In this document: positions 62,101 through 64,000 of the stretch, one piece after another
Position numbering within the stretch: position 1 is the first letter of the stretch
Layout of the letters: every line of letters begins with the position of its first letter
Assembly: GCA_026874595.1 (NCBI GenBank)
Contig: CM049319.1
Span: forward strand, 16,519,601 to 16,583,600
Direction of reading: 5' to 3'
From: Sipunculus nudus
Taxonomy: Eukaryota; Annelida; Sipuncula; Golfingiida; Sipunculidae
Length of the DNA stretch: 64,000 nucleotides
Notes under the pieces: model-generated
Told to the model about the DNA's origin: nothing
The model's input: the letters and a program-made list of their open reading frames with translations, nothing else
Database searches by the model: none
Translations under genes and position numbers: made by a program

Positions 62101-63657
62101 ACAACAGATAAAATGTGAATGACAGATAATCAGGACACATGGACACAGAGGACAGCAAAACCTCTGTTGATCATCACCGATGGAGTTCATAAGGGTTGAA
62201 AAATTTAAGCGAACTTTCACATTAAAACCCTTTCTTTTACAAGATCATACTTATAGGTAAGTACGGATTACTAAAATCTCTTTGAAGCCATCTTGACATT
62301 CCTAGAGTCTACTTTATGCGGATTCACAAATACCAAGTCTTGCCAAAAAAACTAAGCTTAGGAACCTGATACGACTCGAATAACGACAGACTTCCCGATA
62401 ATTCTTCCGCCTCCTTTCAGGAAATATCACCACCAAGGCTGAGGTTTTCAATTTCCTACCAACACAGAATGGTTAAGCCAATTACCTCCTTCGAGCAGCG
62501 AAGCTGTTCCTTACAGCCAGCAATAACAACTGGTGATGATGACTGCAACAGTAATATTCTGAGGAAAAGTAGTGTTTCCCAGCGATGGTACACTCATCAG
62601 TGACATAAATGAACCAAAAATAATCGGAAAGTTATCAAAATTGGTTTTGCGTAGACTTATGACAACATTAATTACTCTGATGCCTTGACATGTGTTACCT
62701 GTAGTATTTTTCACCAGTTTTCAAACACGGAAATAACAGTTGGGATTATAACACATGATGGAAGTTAATTTCCAGCCCTGTTTCAATGGTTAGTGCCTGG
62801 ACAAAAATAAACTGGAATTTCACAAAGCAACATTACTTACAAATTAACTGGTAACCTACTTAAATTCGGAATCTTAAAAGGACTAAAACAATCGTGGAAA
62901 GAAGTAATTACGTCATTGATCCATACAAAATTTAACATAACAAAAGAACTTGGAAAATTCAAAGCAAGCCTTTTCATGTCAATATGTTATTAATTACCTA
63001 AAACAACACCAAACATCCTCTTAAACATGTGCCAAGCATGCTGAATAAGCAGTTGGAATCATCTTCAAACCAATTCTTTCCCAATGTGAATATTTATCCA
63101 TTTAGCAACCCACCAATGTAAACACACACATGATTTTAACTTCCGTAATTCTAGGAAGGAATTTCTCTATTTCTGCACTTCCTTAGTTCTAAGGATCAAC
63201 TTAACTTTTCCATTTCTGCACTTTAGTAATTCCAGGATTCAAGTAACCTTTTTTAATTTATTTTTTTGGGGGAGGGACGGGGAGTAAAGGATACTCCCTG
63301 GTATGTTGGTGTCACTGTTTGAGGGTGAAAGTAACCATACAATACAAATCATAAAAGTTAATGTTATTTTTAAGCCTACTGGATATCAGGTATGATATGC
63401 ACAGGGGTATAGGAATAATCTTGAAGTCAGTATATGTCTTCAAGACACTACAGTCAACCTCTCAGGTTCCAGCAAGGTTTCTTTATTCTACCTTTGAGGC
63501 ACCAACAGGGTATGAACTGAGGATGACCTGCTCTGAAGTCAAATGCCTTAACCAAACTGCAATTTTAAAATCACTTTTAGCTTACCTTCTCTAGCTGTTG
63601 AGCGACAGTCTGTCTTTCTGCTTCAAGTTCTCTGGTCAATTGTTCAAACTGGGCTTC
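1504..63657 (-). CDS. CTNND2-like: delta-catenin family armadillo protein (CTNND2/PKP4/ARVCF-like), 22 exons, 5' partial
   Basis: Overview of the only gene supported in the window. Coding exons on the minus strand are 63657-63586, 38092-37938, 31801-31766, 26072-25880, 24823-24606, 17195-16486, 15735-15574, 12305-12170, 11094-10974, 10499-10383, 9777-9620, 8966-8737, 8200-8116, 7312-7159, 6752-6602, 6187-6049, 5455-5362, 4669-4572, 4172-3937, 3155-3124, 2364-2185 and 1647-1504. Every junction is GT-AG and phase-consistent, giving 1206 residues plus stop. Order: coiled coil (1-24), CRLGSE motif (25-30), disordered linker (to about 515), armadillo repeats (about 517-1000), disordered tail ending DSWV. 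In known relatives the armadillo groove binds the cadherin juxtamembrane segment, and the DSWV tail binds PDZ proteins at junctions. CTNND1 lacks DSWV, so CTNND2/PKP4/ARVCF are the closest vertebrate types; an invertebrate probably has one pre-duplication orthologue (inference). The initiator exon is outside the window. Confidence 0.95.
1648..2184 (-). other. intron 21
   Basis: Non-coding, AT-rich; no repeat family or further exon recognised. Confidence 0.8.
2185..2364 (-). CDS. CTNND2-like: delta-catenin exon 21: PYG-containing tail
   Basis: 180 nt, phase 0 in and out, 60 residues. Reads [20 protein letters not shown] then [20 protein letters not shown] and [14 protein letters not shown]. 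Two PYG motifs echo those of exon 6. Proline-rich, disordered. Symmetrical phase means it could be skipped without frameshift. Acceptor TTTACAG, donor GTAAGT. Confidence 0.9.
2365..3123 (-). other. intron 20
   Basis: Non-coding; the small open frames here have no protein-like composition or splice-consistent links. Nothing else recognised. Confidence 0.8.
3124..3155 (-). CDS. CTNND2-like: delta-catenin exon 20: 32-nt microexon
   Basis: 32 nt, phase 1 in, phase 0 out. Reads (D)[10 protein letters not shown]. Acceptor TTCATTCCAG, donor GTAGGA. It is needed to reconcile phase between exon 19 (phase 1) and exon 21 (phase 0), and continues the charged DR-rich style of the tail. Confidence is lower than for other exons because there is no family motif here and the donor is weak. 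Confidence 0.75.
3156..3936 (-). other. intron 19
   Basis: AT-rich non-coding sequence, nothing recognised. Introns 18 (4173-4571), 15 (6188-6601) and 14 (6753-7158) are similarly featureless apart from a TGACCT-type half-site cluster near 6444-6468 in intron 15. Confidence 0.75.
3937..4172 (-). CDS. CTNND2-like: delta-catenin exon 19: C-terminal tail
   Basis: 236 nt, phase 2 in, phase 1 out. Reads [20 protein letters not shown], then [20 protein letters not shown] and [20 protein letters not shown]. Disordered, rich in Pro, Asn, Ser, His and Gly. The acceptor is CACAG|A; an adjacent AG two bases on would break the frame, so the first is chosen. Donor GTGATT is weak. A 14/14 match to a CTCF core consensus (4068-4081) falls inside the VPPGGD codons. 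Confidence 0.92.
4572..4669 (-). CDS. CTNND2-like: delta-catenin exon 18: end of armadillo domain
   Basis: 98 nt, phase 0 in, phase 2 out. Reads [20 protein letters not shown] then [12 protein letters not shown] plus a split Arg codon. It matches [22 protein letters not shown] of relatives, the last helix of the domain. Acceptor TTTCACAG, donor GTGAGT. Confidence 0.95.
4670..5361 (-). other. intron 17
   Basis: AT-rich non-coding sequence between exons 17 and 18; nothing recognised. Confidence 0.8.
5362..5455 (-). CDS. CTNND2-like: delta-catenin exon 17: armadillo repeat 9, first half
   Basis: 94 nt, phase 2 in, phase 0 out. Reads [20 protein letters not shown] then [11 protein letters not shown]. 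Corresponds to the ADSGGIEKLVNITKGRGDRS region of PKP4. Decayed copies of its acceptor and 5' part occur upstream in the intron at about 5553-5604 and 5631-5665. Acceptor CTACAG, donor GTAAGTAT. Confidence 0.92.
5553..5690 (-). pseudogene. decayed tandem copies of exon 17 acceptor and 5' part
   Basis: Two partial copies upstream of exon 17 in intron 16. The nearer copy (about 5553-5604) keeps an acceptor GTGTAG (AG at 5592-5591) and translates as [13 protein letters not shown] versus [13 protein letters not shown] in the real exon, but its donor is gone. The farther one (about 5631-5665) keeps GCTACAG (AG at 5646-5645) followed by TTTACACTGAAGG. Flanking intron sequence (AGAAACACA.GGT..G.AATGAGATT.CAAAT) is copied too, so duplication occurred at DNA level. 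The remainder of intron 16 (to 6048) is AT-rich and featureless. Confidence 0.75.
6049..6187 (-). CDS. CTNND2-like: delta-catenin exon 16: armadillo repeat 8
   Basis: 139 nt, phase 1 in, phase 2 out. Reads (G)[19 protein letters not shown] then [20 protein letters not shown] and NSPEFA. KYAM..L...LP and SDDT..A....YEVI match the family (PKP4 KYAMRDLVNRLPGG...SDET). Acceptor GTACAG, donor GTAAGT. The final split codon becomes CAT (His) with the next exon. Confidence 0.95.
6602..6752 (-). CDS. CTNND2-like: delta-catenin exon 15: armadillo repeat 7
   Basis: 151 nt, phase 0 in, phase 1 out. Reads [20 protein letters not shown] then [20 protein letters not shown] and [20 protein letters not shown] and ATALRN.ALD..NK.LIG are conserved. 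Acceptor TTTTTCAG, donor GTAGGT at 6601. Confidence 0.95.
7159..7312 (-). CDS. CTNND2-like: delta-catenin exon 14: armadillo repeat 6
   Basis: 154 nt, phase 2 in, phase 0 out. Reads (D)[19 protein letters not shown] then [20 protein letters not shown] and [16 protein letters not shown]...V..YL.LL....N..TLE.AAGA.QNLAA is conserved in ARVCF and CTNND2. Vertebrates have a G.W motif at the end; here it is CEW. Donor GTAAGA. Confidence 0.95.
7313..8115 (-). other. intron 13
   Basis: Non-coding. A segment around 7740-7980 (ATGCAAAATTTCAGGCCGAT, ACCAG.CCTGAGATATTAGCA) has the look of an old dispersed repeat, but no ends could be defined. Intron 12 (8201-8736) shows nothing recognisable. Confidence 0.5.
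8116..8200 (-). CDS. CTNND2-like: delta-catenin exon 13: lysine-rich insert of the armadillo domain
   Basis: 85 nt, phase 1 in, phase 2 out. Reads (E)[20 protein letters not shown] then TEFSPYI. It corresponds to the SGCWGKKKKKKK or SCFGAKKGK insert in vertebrate relatives, a basic loop between armadillo repeats that in p120 has been linked to nuclear localisation and Rho binding. Acceptor TTTTTCAG, donor GTAAGT. Confidence 0.93.
8737..8966 (-). CDS. CTNND2-like: delta-catenin exon 12: armadillo repeat 5
   Basis: 230 nt, phase 2 in, phase 1 out. Reads (R)[20 protein letters not shown] then [20 protein letters not shown] and [18 protein letters not shown]. The VENCVC.LRNLSY block is near-invariant in p120/delta-catenins. 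Its acceptor CACAG|GAACATCAG is the terminal unit of an upstream ~60 bp tandem array. Donor GTGTGA at 8736 is non-canonical after GT. Confidence 0.95.
8951..9570 (-). repeat. ~60-bp minisatellite made of exon 12 splice-acceptor copies
   Basis: About ten to eleven diverged units with starts near 8951, 9011, 9071, 9131, 9191, 9251, 9310, 9370, 9430, 9487 and 9547. The unit closest to exon 12 contains the real 3' splice site CACAG|GAACATCAGC. Equivalent positions upstream read AAG|GAATATCA, TTTCAG|AAACATCAG, CTCAG|AACTCC, CCAAG|GAACATCAG, ATCAG|GAGCTCC, CTCAG|GAACATTAG and CACAG|GAACAG. The AG is retained in most copies; at least one (near 9443) has lost it (CTCACG). The array occupies most of the 653-bp intron 11. 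Confidence 0.85.
9620..9777 (-). CDS. CTNND2-like: delta-catenin exon 11: armadillo repeat 4
   Basis: 158 nt, phase 0 in, phase 2 out. Reads [20 protein letters not shown] then [17 protein letters not shown] and [21 protein letters not shown] followed by a variable loop and V.RN.SG.LRN is the signature of the family's fourth repeat. Donor GTAACA at 9619. The following intron consists mostly of the acceptor-derived minisatellite described separately. Confidence 0.95.
9778..10382 (-). other. intron 10
   Basis: AT-rich non-coding sequence with a short (TA)n run near 10106-10120; nothing else. Intron 9 (10500-10973) is likewise featureless. Confidence 0.75.
10383..10499 (-). CDS. CTNND2-like: delta-catenin exon 10: armadillo repeat 3
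   Basis: 117 nt, phase 0 in and out. Reads [20 protein letters not shown] then [18 protein letters not shown]. The [12 protein letters not shown] and ELVTG.LWNLSSC blocks match CTNND2 and PKP4 closely. Acceptor TTTTACAG at 10500; donor GTGGGA at 10382, a weaker site. Confidence 0.95.
10974..11094 (-). CDS. CTNND2-like: delta-catenin exon 9: armadillo repeat 1-2
   Basis: 121 nt, phase 2 in, phase 0 out. Reads (R)[20 protein letters not shown] then [20 protein letters not shown]. The [12 protein letters not shown] block is diagnostic of the family. The region just upstream of its acceptor is a diverged tandem copy of the acceptor and first exon bases (11150-11215). Donor GTAAAA. Confidence 0.95.
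11081..11225 (-). repeat. ~70-bp tandem duplication of exon 9 acceptor
   Basis: The segment from about 11081 (exon 9 start, acceptor GTATTGTAG|GGCTCTTGGTGCC on the minus strand) is repeated from about 11150, where the copy reads GTATTTCAAG|GCTCTGGTGCC. Further shared bases in the unit are ACCAT.AC.GG.CCAGGTATC on the plus strand. A possible third, very diverged unit follows at about 11222. Confidence 0.7.
11500..11570 (-). mobile_element. tRNA-derived SINE fragment
   Basis: On the minus strand, an A-box-like segment (TAGTACTTAAGGTATTTGAC) is followed about 30 nt later by a B-box-like GTTTGAGTCCTG, as in Ser/Leu-type tRNA-derived SINEs. The same arrangement is seen at 63452-63566, suggesting one family. 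Too diverged for a functional tRNA gene. Confidence 0.55.
11620..12160 (+). mobile_element. LINE (non-LTR retrotransposon) 3' end remnant
   Basis: Plus-strand frame at about 11680-11820 reads [20 protein letters not shown] then [20 protein letters not shown] and ends at TAG. The pattern SF..S..Y.G...WNSLP.......SL..FK..YK is the C-terminus of non-LTR retrotransposon reverse-transcriptase proteins (CR1/L2/Jockey type). A ~330 bp 3' tail follows, including GACAAGGACCCTATTGAAAA and AATAGGCTATCCTGGTTAAA, which is a typical LINE tail. Only the 3' end is present. It is opposite to the host gene and ends close to the exon 8 splice donor (12169). Confidence 0.8.
12170..12305 (-). CDS. CTNND2-like: delta-catenin exon 8: first armadillo repeat
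   Basis: 136 nt, phase 1 in, phase 2 out. Reads (D)[17 protein letters not shown] and [20 protein letters not shown]. The block [12 protein letters not shown] is a hallmark of the first armadillo repeat in p120/delta-catenins. The donor is GTATTT (12169), a weak match to consensus, and lies at the 3' end of a LINE remnant (11620-12160). Confidence 0.95.
12896..15515. mobile_element. composite dispersed element with GCTCAGCTG...CAGCTGAGC ends
   Basis: Begins AACAAGGGACCTATGGGTCA, then GCTCAGCTG, and ends GACTTATAGTCAGCTGAGCT; the GCTCAGCTG and CAGCTGAGC ends are inverted. It holds a left part also found at 32880-33770 and a right part (GTGCCATGGTCAAAGTTRGGC... to the GGAC-rich run at 15433-15470) also found at 40200-40815. 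An internal second copy of part of the right segment lies at about 14240-14740. No transposase frame is visible, so it is non-autonomous. It occupies most of intron 7. Confidence 0.65.
15574..15735 (-). CDS. CTNND2-like: delta-catenin exon 7: linker end with SPSVDS motif
   Basis: 162 nt, phase 1 in and out. Reads (G)[20 protein letters not shown] and later [26 protein letters not shown] immediately before the armadillo domain is a shared feature of ARVCF, PKP4 and CTNND2, so this exon anchors the order of the linker. Gln, Tyr and Pro content is high. The donor is GTAAAA at 15573. Confidence 0.93.
15736..16485 (-). other. intron 6
   Basis: Non-coding, no repeat or exon recognised. Confidence 0.75.
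16486..17195 (-). CDS. CTNND2-like: delta-catenin exon 6: large disordered Pro/Tyr/Arg/Asp-rich exon
   Basis: 710 nt, the largest exon; phase 2 in, phase 1 out, about 236 residues. Begins (R)[18 protein letters not shown]. Composition is dominated by P, D, R, G, S and Y, with recurring motifs of the type DPYG, DPYSR, DSYRG and PPYSD, and one PPPPPED run. Predicted disordered by composition. It replaces the diverse linker of vertebrate relatives and has many Tyr in Arg/Asp/Pro context, so tyrosine phosphorylation is plausible (inference). CpG dinucleotides are frequent. Acceptor TTTTAG, donor GTAAG. Confidence 0.93.
17563..17739. mobile_element. Tc1/mariner-like MITE, 177 bp
   Basis: Terminal inverted repeats CAGTTGAACCTGTCTGAAAG and, from the other end, CAATGAAACCTGTGTAATAA, both followed by ACCACC. 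It is flanked on both sides by TA (17561-17562 and 17740-17741), the target duplication typical of Tc1/mariner elements. No coding capacity. Confidence 0.65.
17742..19572 (-). other. intron 5, right-of-exon-6 segment
   Basis: Non-coding. A GAATGAATGGATGAATGG stretch near 18660 and a (TA)n run near 18880 are the only simple sequences; no exon or element ends recognised. Confidence 0.6.
19573..19759. mobile_element. foldback MITE, CAGGGTTTC family
   Basis: Left arm CAGGGTTTCTACACCAGGGC, continuing TGGCACAG..., pairs with the inverted right arm (CAAGATTCTCCACTTGGGCT). The arms meet at inverted ACCAATGAG and CTCATTGGT blocks. The CAGGG terminus is reminiscent of hAT elements but no clear 8-bp target duplication was found. 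A larger relative lies at 42149-42903. Confidence 0.55.
20430..21110 (-). promoter_or_regulatory. CpG-rich island with CCAAT and GC boxes: candidate internal promoter
   Basis: About 35 CpG dinucleotides by eye in ~670 bp, far denser than the neighbouring intron. Minus-strand CCAAT boxes at 20941-20937 and 20952-20948 lie upstream of a GC box GGGCGG (20903-20908 on the plus strand). Further plus-strand CCAAT boxes lie at 20514-20518 and 20569-20573. The order fits a minus-strand start near 20.7-20.9 kb giving a transcript that joins exon 6, but no convincing coding first exon with matching phase was found. It could also be a decayed GC-rich element or an enhancer. Confidence 0.35.
21111..24605 (-). 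other. intron 5, segment between CpG island and exon 5
   Basis: AT-rich non-coding sequence. A 15-base G run occurs at 23344-23358. The phrase TCTCAGGCACTTTTTTGGGG near 22409, the inverse-like GTGCCTGAGAAACATATAAT near 23376, and related AATTAATTAAG/TTAATTTATTTTAGCC sequences suggest an old ~1 kb inverted-end element, but it is poorly preserved. No exon recognised. Confidence 0.4.
24606..24823 (-). CDS. CTNND2-like: delta-catenin exon 5: disordered linker, possible internal start
   Basis: 218 nt, phase 0 in, phase 2 out. Starts at an ATG ([20 protein letters not shown]) directly after the acceptor TTACCAG, so an alternative transcript could in principle initiate here. Continues through [17 protein letters not shown] and [20 protein letters not shown] to YSSSQYAL plus a split Arg codon. 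The donor is GTCAGC, weaker than consensus; it is chosen because phase 2 matches the next exon exactly. Reading through the donor reaches a stop after about 15 residues. Confidence 0.85.
25378..25697. mobile_element. TTAA-flanked MITE (piggyBac-like), ~312 bp
   Basis: TTAA at 25378-25381 and 25694-25697 flank an element with ~45 bp imperfect terminal inverted repeats. The left end starts GGGGTGTTTCAATGTGCACG. The right end, read inward on the other strand, starts GGTATGTTTCCATGTGCCCG. Both continue into ATGCATG and GTGAAAA-like blocks. TTAA target duplication is the hallmark of piggyBac-type elements. No coding capacity. Sits in intron 4, about 180 bp from exon 4. Confidence 0.65.
25880..26072 (-). 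CDS. CTNND2-like: delta-catenin exon 4: disordered linker
   Basis: 193 nt, phase 2 in, phase 0 out. Sequence such as [20 protein letters not shown], then [18 protein letters not shown], rich in Pro, Ser, Tyr and Gly with no recognisable domain. Vertebrate relatives also have a poorly conserved linker here. Acceptor is a long T run plus CAG (26073); donor GTGAGT (25879). The frame is open throughout and CpG content is well above the flanking introns. Confidence 0.88.
26529..26905. repeat. ~130-bp minisatellite, 3 copies
   Basis: Units share AAACAGCATG, AGTCAGGT, AATACCTGAG, AAAGTAGGTTTCCAGGA and CTCTCAGGGAAAGCA. AATACCTGA falls at 26583, 26712 and 26842, giving a period of 129-130 bp. It lies in intron 3. 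Confidence 0.8.
26906..30020 (-). other. intron 3, middle segment
   Basis: Non-coding. A segment near 28900-29560 (CTTATCTCAAGAACTTTTTC, GAAAATCCA.C, ending in ATATACC) looks like an old dispersed repeat, but its ends could not be set. No exon recognised. The remaining part of the intron (30200-31765) is also featureless. Confidence 0.45.
30025..30190 (-). mobile_element. tRNA-related SINE
   Basis: On the minus strand, GACAGTTATGGGGTAAACTG resembles an A box and is followed ~30 nt later by a B-box GGTTCAATTCCTGGC, close to the tRNA consensus GGTTCGANTCC. The body continues to TACTCCAG-like sequence. No intact acceptor stem, so SINE rather than tRNA gene. Confidence 0.6.
31766..31801 (-). CDS. 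CTNND2-like: delta-catenin exon 3: 36-nt microexon
   Basis: 36 nt, phase 2 in and out. It completes the split Leu codon and reads (L)[11 protein letters not shown](G), continuing the CTNND2-like LVDSC..RSLQESGIL segment across the junction. Acceptor TTTTCTCTAG, donor GTAAGT. Because its length is a multiple of three and phase is preserved, it could be skipped without frame loss (inference). It was found by matching phase and homology, since it is too short to stand out as an open reading frame. Confidence 0.85.
32440..34435. repeat. large inverted repeat built of palindromic GATC-rich blocks
   Basis: Left arm about 32440-32700, right arm about 34155-34435, reverse complements with roughly 85-90% identity by eye, separated by about 1.45 kb. 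Each arm contains the perfect odd-centred palindrome GGACAGATCTTAGATCTGTCC-type sequence (20 bp plus centre) more than once, plus CGATCGCAGTTT, GGCCGGCC and GATTGCGATC blocks. The spacer holds a ~115-bp direct duplication (ACAGGAGTGAAACAT at about 32714 and 32824) and a fragment of the 12.9 kb element family. Open frames in the arms are by-products of the repeats. Confidence 0.8.
32880..33780. mobile_element. fragment of the dispersed element also at 12.9-13.7 kb
   Basis: Collinear similarity with 12910-13700: shared blocks include GGTTTTGTGTGGTAATA, TTTTGACTTGGCCATATAAC, GATTATTAAAATAATATTA, GAATATATTCATGAAT and AAGTACCTGGTTTTATGGCT. It is nested inside the palindromic inverted repeat. Confidence 0.75.
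34436..37937 (-). other. intron 2, right segment
   Basis: Non-coding. A CTCF-like GCCATAAGGGGGCACTA occurs near 37324. No exon or bounded element recognised. Confidence 0.5.
37938..38092 (-). CDS. CTNND2-like: delta-catenin exon 2: CRLGSE motif region
   Basis: 155 nt, phase 0 in, phase 2 out. Begins [20 protein letters not shown] and ends LVDSC plus a split Leu codon. Known relatives carry CRLGAE or CKLGSE directly after the coiled coil, then a Ser-rich stretch and an FxW motif; here FHWRR. CTNND2 also has an LVDSCI segment at the same place, which ties this gene to the CTNND2/PKP4 branch. The acidic, Ser-rich middle ([13 protein letters not shown]) resembles a casein-kinase substrate (inference). 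Donor GTAAGT. Confidence 0.93.
38093..39026 (-). other. intron 1, segment adjoining exon 2
   Basis: Non-coding; contains a 16-base C run (38628-38643), preceded by CCAATAGATGGCAGCACTAG. Nothing else recognised. Confidence 0.6.
39027..40815. mobile_element. shorter copy of the GCTCAGCTG...CAGCTGAGC element
   Basis: Begins ACAAGGGACCTATGGGTCAC, then GCTCAGCTGAC, and ends ATGACTTATAGTCAGCTGAG, as in the 12896-15515 copy. The right ~600 bp (from GTGCCATGGTCAAAGTTGGG at about 40215) is closely similar to 14925-15510, including the terminal GGAC-rich run (40728-40768). The middle differs and includes a G30 run. Confidence 0.65.
39893..39922 (+). repeat. uninterrupted 30-base G run
   Basis: Thirty consecutive G on the plus strand (C30 in the transcript of the minus-strand gene). 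It could form a G-quadruplex on the non-transcribed-sense complement and is a likely site of length error in sequencing. Confidence 0.85.
40816..42148 (-). repeat. intron 1 segment with (CT)n and a 40-bp tandem duplication
   Basis: (CT)19 microsatellite at 41136-41173. A ~40 bp unit GGCAGCAACACTGGTAAA...CATAAGTGACCATAC is repeated at 41557 and 41597. Otherwise unremarkable. Confidence 0.8.
42149..42903. mobile_element. foldback element, CAGGGTTTC family, ~755 bp
   Basis: The left end CAGGGTTTCAACACAAGGAC is matched in inverted form at the right end (GTGCCAGCCCTGGTGTTGAA). Further inside, GAGATATCGCTAAT (about 42188) is inverted at ATTAGCGATATCC (about 42768). Same terminal family as 19573-19759. 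No transposase frame recognised. Confidence 0.5.
42904..45765 (-). other. intron 1 segment with a 61-bp tandem duplication
   Basis: GGGGTAACACTGTGTGACAA...GACATCAGGGCA is repeated at 44447 and 44508. No exon or bounded element recognised elsewhere. Confidence 0.6.
45766..46385. repeat. ~152-bp minisatellite, about 4 copies, with AGGTCA motifs
   Basis: TGCAAAGCTGCAGCTGAA or close variants start at 45801, 45959, 46105 and 46258. Units share CACATAAAGAAGTTACATA, AAAACAACAAATGACTGAAA and AGGTC...TGTCAAAG. The motif AAGGTCATAGGTCAA (two half-sites spaced by one base) recurs. Confidence 0.8.
46386..49021 (-). other. intron 1 segment, nothing recognised
   Basis: AT-rich non-coding sequence. A frame at about 48114-48314 faintly resembles a LINE reverse-transcriptase tail (YRCVNGLV) but is too weak to call. 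Confidence 0.5.
49022..49152. mobile_element. small foldback element
   Basis: CTGGGTAACACCATTAGGAC...CCCAATGAGAG is followed by the inverted counterpart CTCTCATTGG...GGCCCTGTGCAAACTCC. The central ACCAATGAG block is shared with the CAGGGTTTC family at 19573-19759. Confidence 0.4.
49339..49720. mobile_element. truncated end of a GCTCAGCTGACT-type element
   Basis: GGCTCAGCTGACTGTGAGTC followed by CCGTCCGTCTGGCTGTCTCG is the inverted counterpart of the GTCAGCTGAGC end with its GGAC-rich run. The opposite end was not found. Confidence 0.5.
49850..51240 (+). repeat. tandem array of ~290-bp repeat with AGGTCA half-sites (opposite orientation to 57.8-60.4 kb)
   Basis: Starts with TCTG/CCAT simple repeats, then units marked by CAAATTAGTTTCCAGATGAT at about 49889, 50170, 50600, 50879 and 51170. 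Each unit carries two clusters such as GGTCAAAGGTCAAGGTCACA. Reverse complementing gives the same unit as the 57.8-60.4 kb array (CCTGTGACCTTGACCTTTGA, ATCATC.AGAAACTAATTT). Divergence between units is higher here. Confidence 0.85.
51241..57639 (-). other. intron 1 segment, nothing recognised
   Basis: 6.4 kb of AT-rich non-coding sequence. Several open frames up to 137 codons exist (54285-54698 minus) but none has recognisable domains or splice support. No repeat with definable ends. Confidence 0.5.
57800..60370 (-). repeat. higher-order tandem array, ~290-bp unit made of two ~145-bp halves with TGACCT clusters
   Basis: AACTAATTTTTGGACAGATG (or variants) recurs at about 57942, 58222, 58512, 58799, 59090, 59235, 59524, 59813 and 60102. 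Spacing is 280-290 bp except one step of ~145. Half A starts GTGACCTTGACCTTTGACCT, half B starts GTGACCTTCACCTTTGACCT; both continue with alignable sequence (TCTTGCTTTTCCAATGGGAC versus TCTTCCTCTCTTGGCAGGTG), so the unit is an ancient dimer. Half-sites are arranged TGACCT-TGACCT-T-TGACCT-CA-TGACCC, that is direct repeats spaced by 0, 1 and 2. Confidence 0.9.
60889..60926 (+). repeat. GCG/GGC trinucleotide microsatellite
   Basis: GCGGCGGCGGCGGCGGTGGC followed by GGCAGCGGCGGCGGCGGG. Strikingly GC-rich in an AT-rich context. Frames through it give artificial poly-Ala, poly-Pro or poly-Arg stretches. Confidence 0.9.
61006..63451 (-). other. intron 1 segment nearest exon 1
   Basis: Non-coding. 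A short direct duplication occurs near 61540-61730 (ACCCTTGTGATTT, ATACAAACAATATT.CA.CTTTCATATTACT, period ~135 bp). No exon, promoter or bounded element recognised. Confidence 0.55.
63452..63566 (-). mobile_element. tRNA-derived SINE beside exon 1 donor
   Basis: On the minus strand TTTGGTTAAGGCATTTGACT (A-box region of Ser/Leu tRNA type) is followed by GTTCATACCC (B-box-like), then a CCTCAAAGGTAGAATAAAGA body. Same type as the fragment at 11500-11570. Its start is only about 20 nt from the exon 1 splice donor (63585). Confidence 0.55.
63586..63657 (-). CDS. CTNND2-like: delta-catenin exon 1 in window: N-terminal coiled coil
   Basis: 72 nt, phase 0 in and out, encoding [20 protein letters not shown] followed by QLEK. 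This is the heptad-patterned N-terminal coiled coil of the delta-catenin family (PKP4 and CTNND1 have a similar E..F..LTR.LE.ER..V..QLE pattern). The acceptor is TTTCAG at 63658 and the donor is GTAAG starting at 63585. The start codon and the preceding residues must lie on an upstream exon beyond 64000. Confidence 0.93.
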
Positions 63658-64000
63658 CTGAAACAAAAGAAATCACAAGCTCACTAATATTGCACACAAC
63701 ATTTTAAACACTAATGACAAATTCCTGTATTGTGACTTTGTAAATGAATGAGCATCTGAACAATTTCATGATCAATATTTGTCTGTCACTGGCAAGCACA
63801 ATTTTCTTTTCTCGAAAAATCAAATATTAAAAATTCTGAAGTAAATGTCACTGGAGATCTGGTACATCAAATAAATTTTTAATTTTCTCTGCGGTGGTGA
63901 GCCTCTGAAGTGATTTTGAACTAATCCAGAGTTATGTCTTTGTGGGAATTAAGTTCTGTCATGTTGGTTATTTTTTTTTCAGATGAACCATGCAATTCCA

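Overview
This window looks like intron-rich, AT-rich (about two-thirds A+T by eye) animal nuclear DNA. The conserved protein is a metazoan cell-adhesion protein. The repeats (elements ending in GCTCAGCTG/CAGCTGAGC with runs of GGAC, tRNA-derived SINEs, arrays of TGACCT half-sites) are of a kind I associate with molluscs, probably a bivalve. The organism assignment is inference; no species can be named. There are no prokaryotic genes, no rRNA and no CRISPR array. I found no confident free-standing tRNA gene. || One gene accounts for all supported coding sequence. It is on the minus strand and spans nearly the whole window (63657 down to the stop codon at 1504). Twenty-two coding exons join with consistent reading phase into 3621 nt (1206 residues plus stop). 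Its start codon lies beyond the right edge. It encodes a delta-catenin family armadillo protein of the CTNND2/PKP4/ARVCF branch: an N-terminal coiled coil, a CRLGSE motif, a long disordered Pro/Tyr/Asp/Arg-rich linker, a complete armadillo domain with the family's lysine-rich insert, and a C-terminal PDZ ligand DSWV. Such proteins bind the juxtamembrane part of classical cadherins and regulate Rho GTPases. || Layout from the 5' end of the gene (right) to the 3' end (left). Exon 1 at 63.6 kb is followed by a 25.5 kb intron. That intron holds two oppositely oriented arrays of a ~290 bp repeat built from nuclear-receptor-type half-sites, a 152 bp minisatellite, foldback elements and a G30 run. 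Exons 2-5 (38.1-24.6 kb) are separated by introns carrying a 2 kb palindrome-rich inverted repeat, a 130 bp minisatellite, a tRNA-like SINE and a TTAA-flanked MITE. Intron 5 (24.6-17.2 kb) contains a CpG-rich, CCAAT- and GC-box-containing island near 20.4-21.1 kb that may be an internal promoter. Exons 6-7 encode the disordered linker, exons 8-18 the armadillo domain and exons 19-22 the tail, all compressed into the left 17 kb. || The most unusual structure is a recurring one. In three introns (8, 11 and 16) the 3' splice acceptor, with the first bases of the following exon, has been tandemly copied upstream. In intron 11 this gives about ten ~60 bp copies filling most of the intron, most retaining an AG at the acceptor position.
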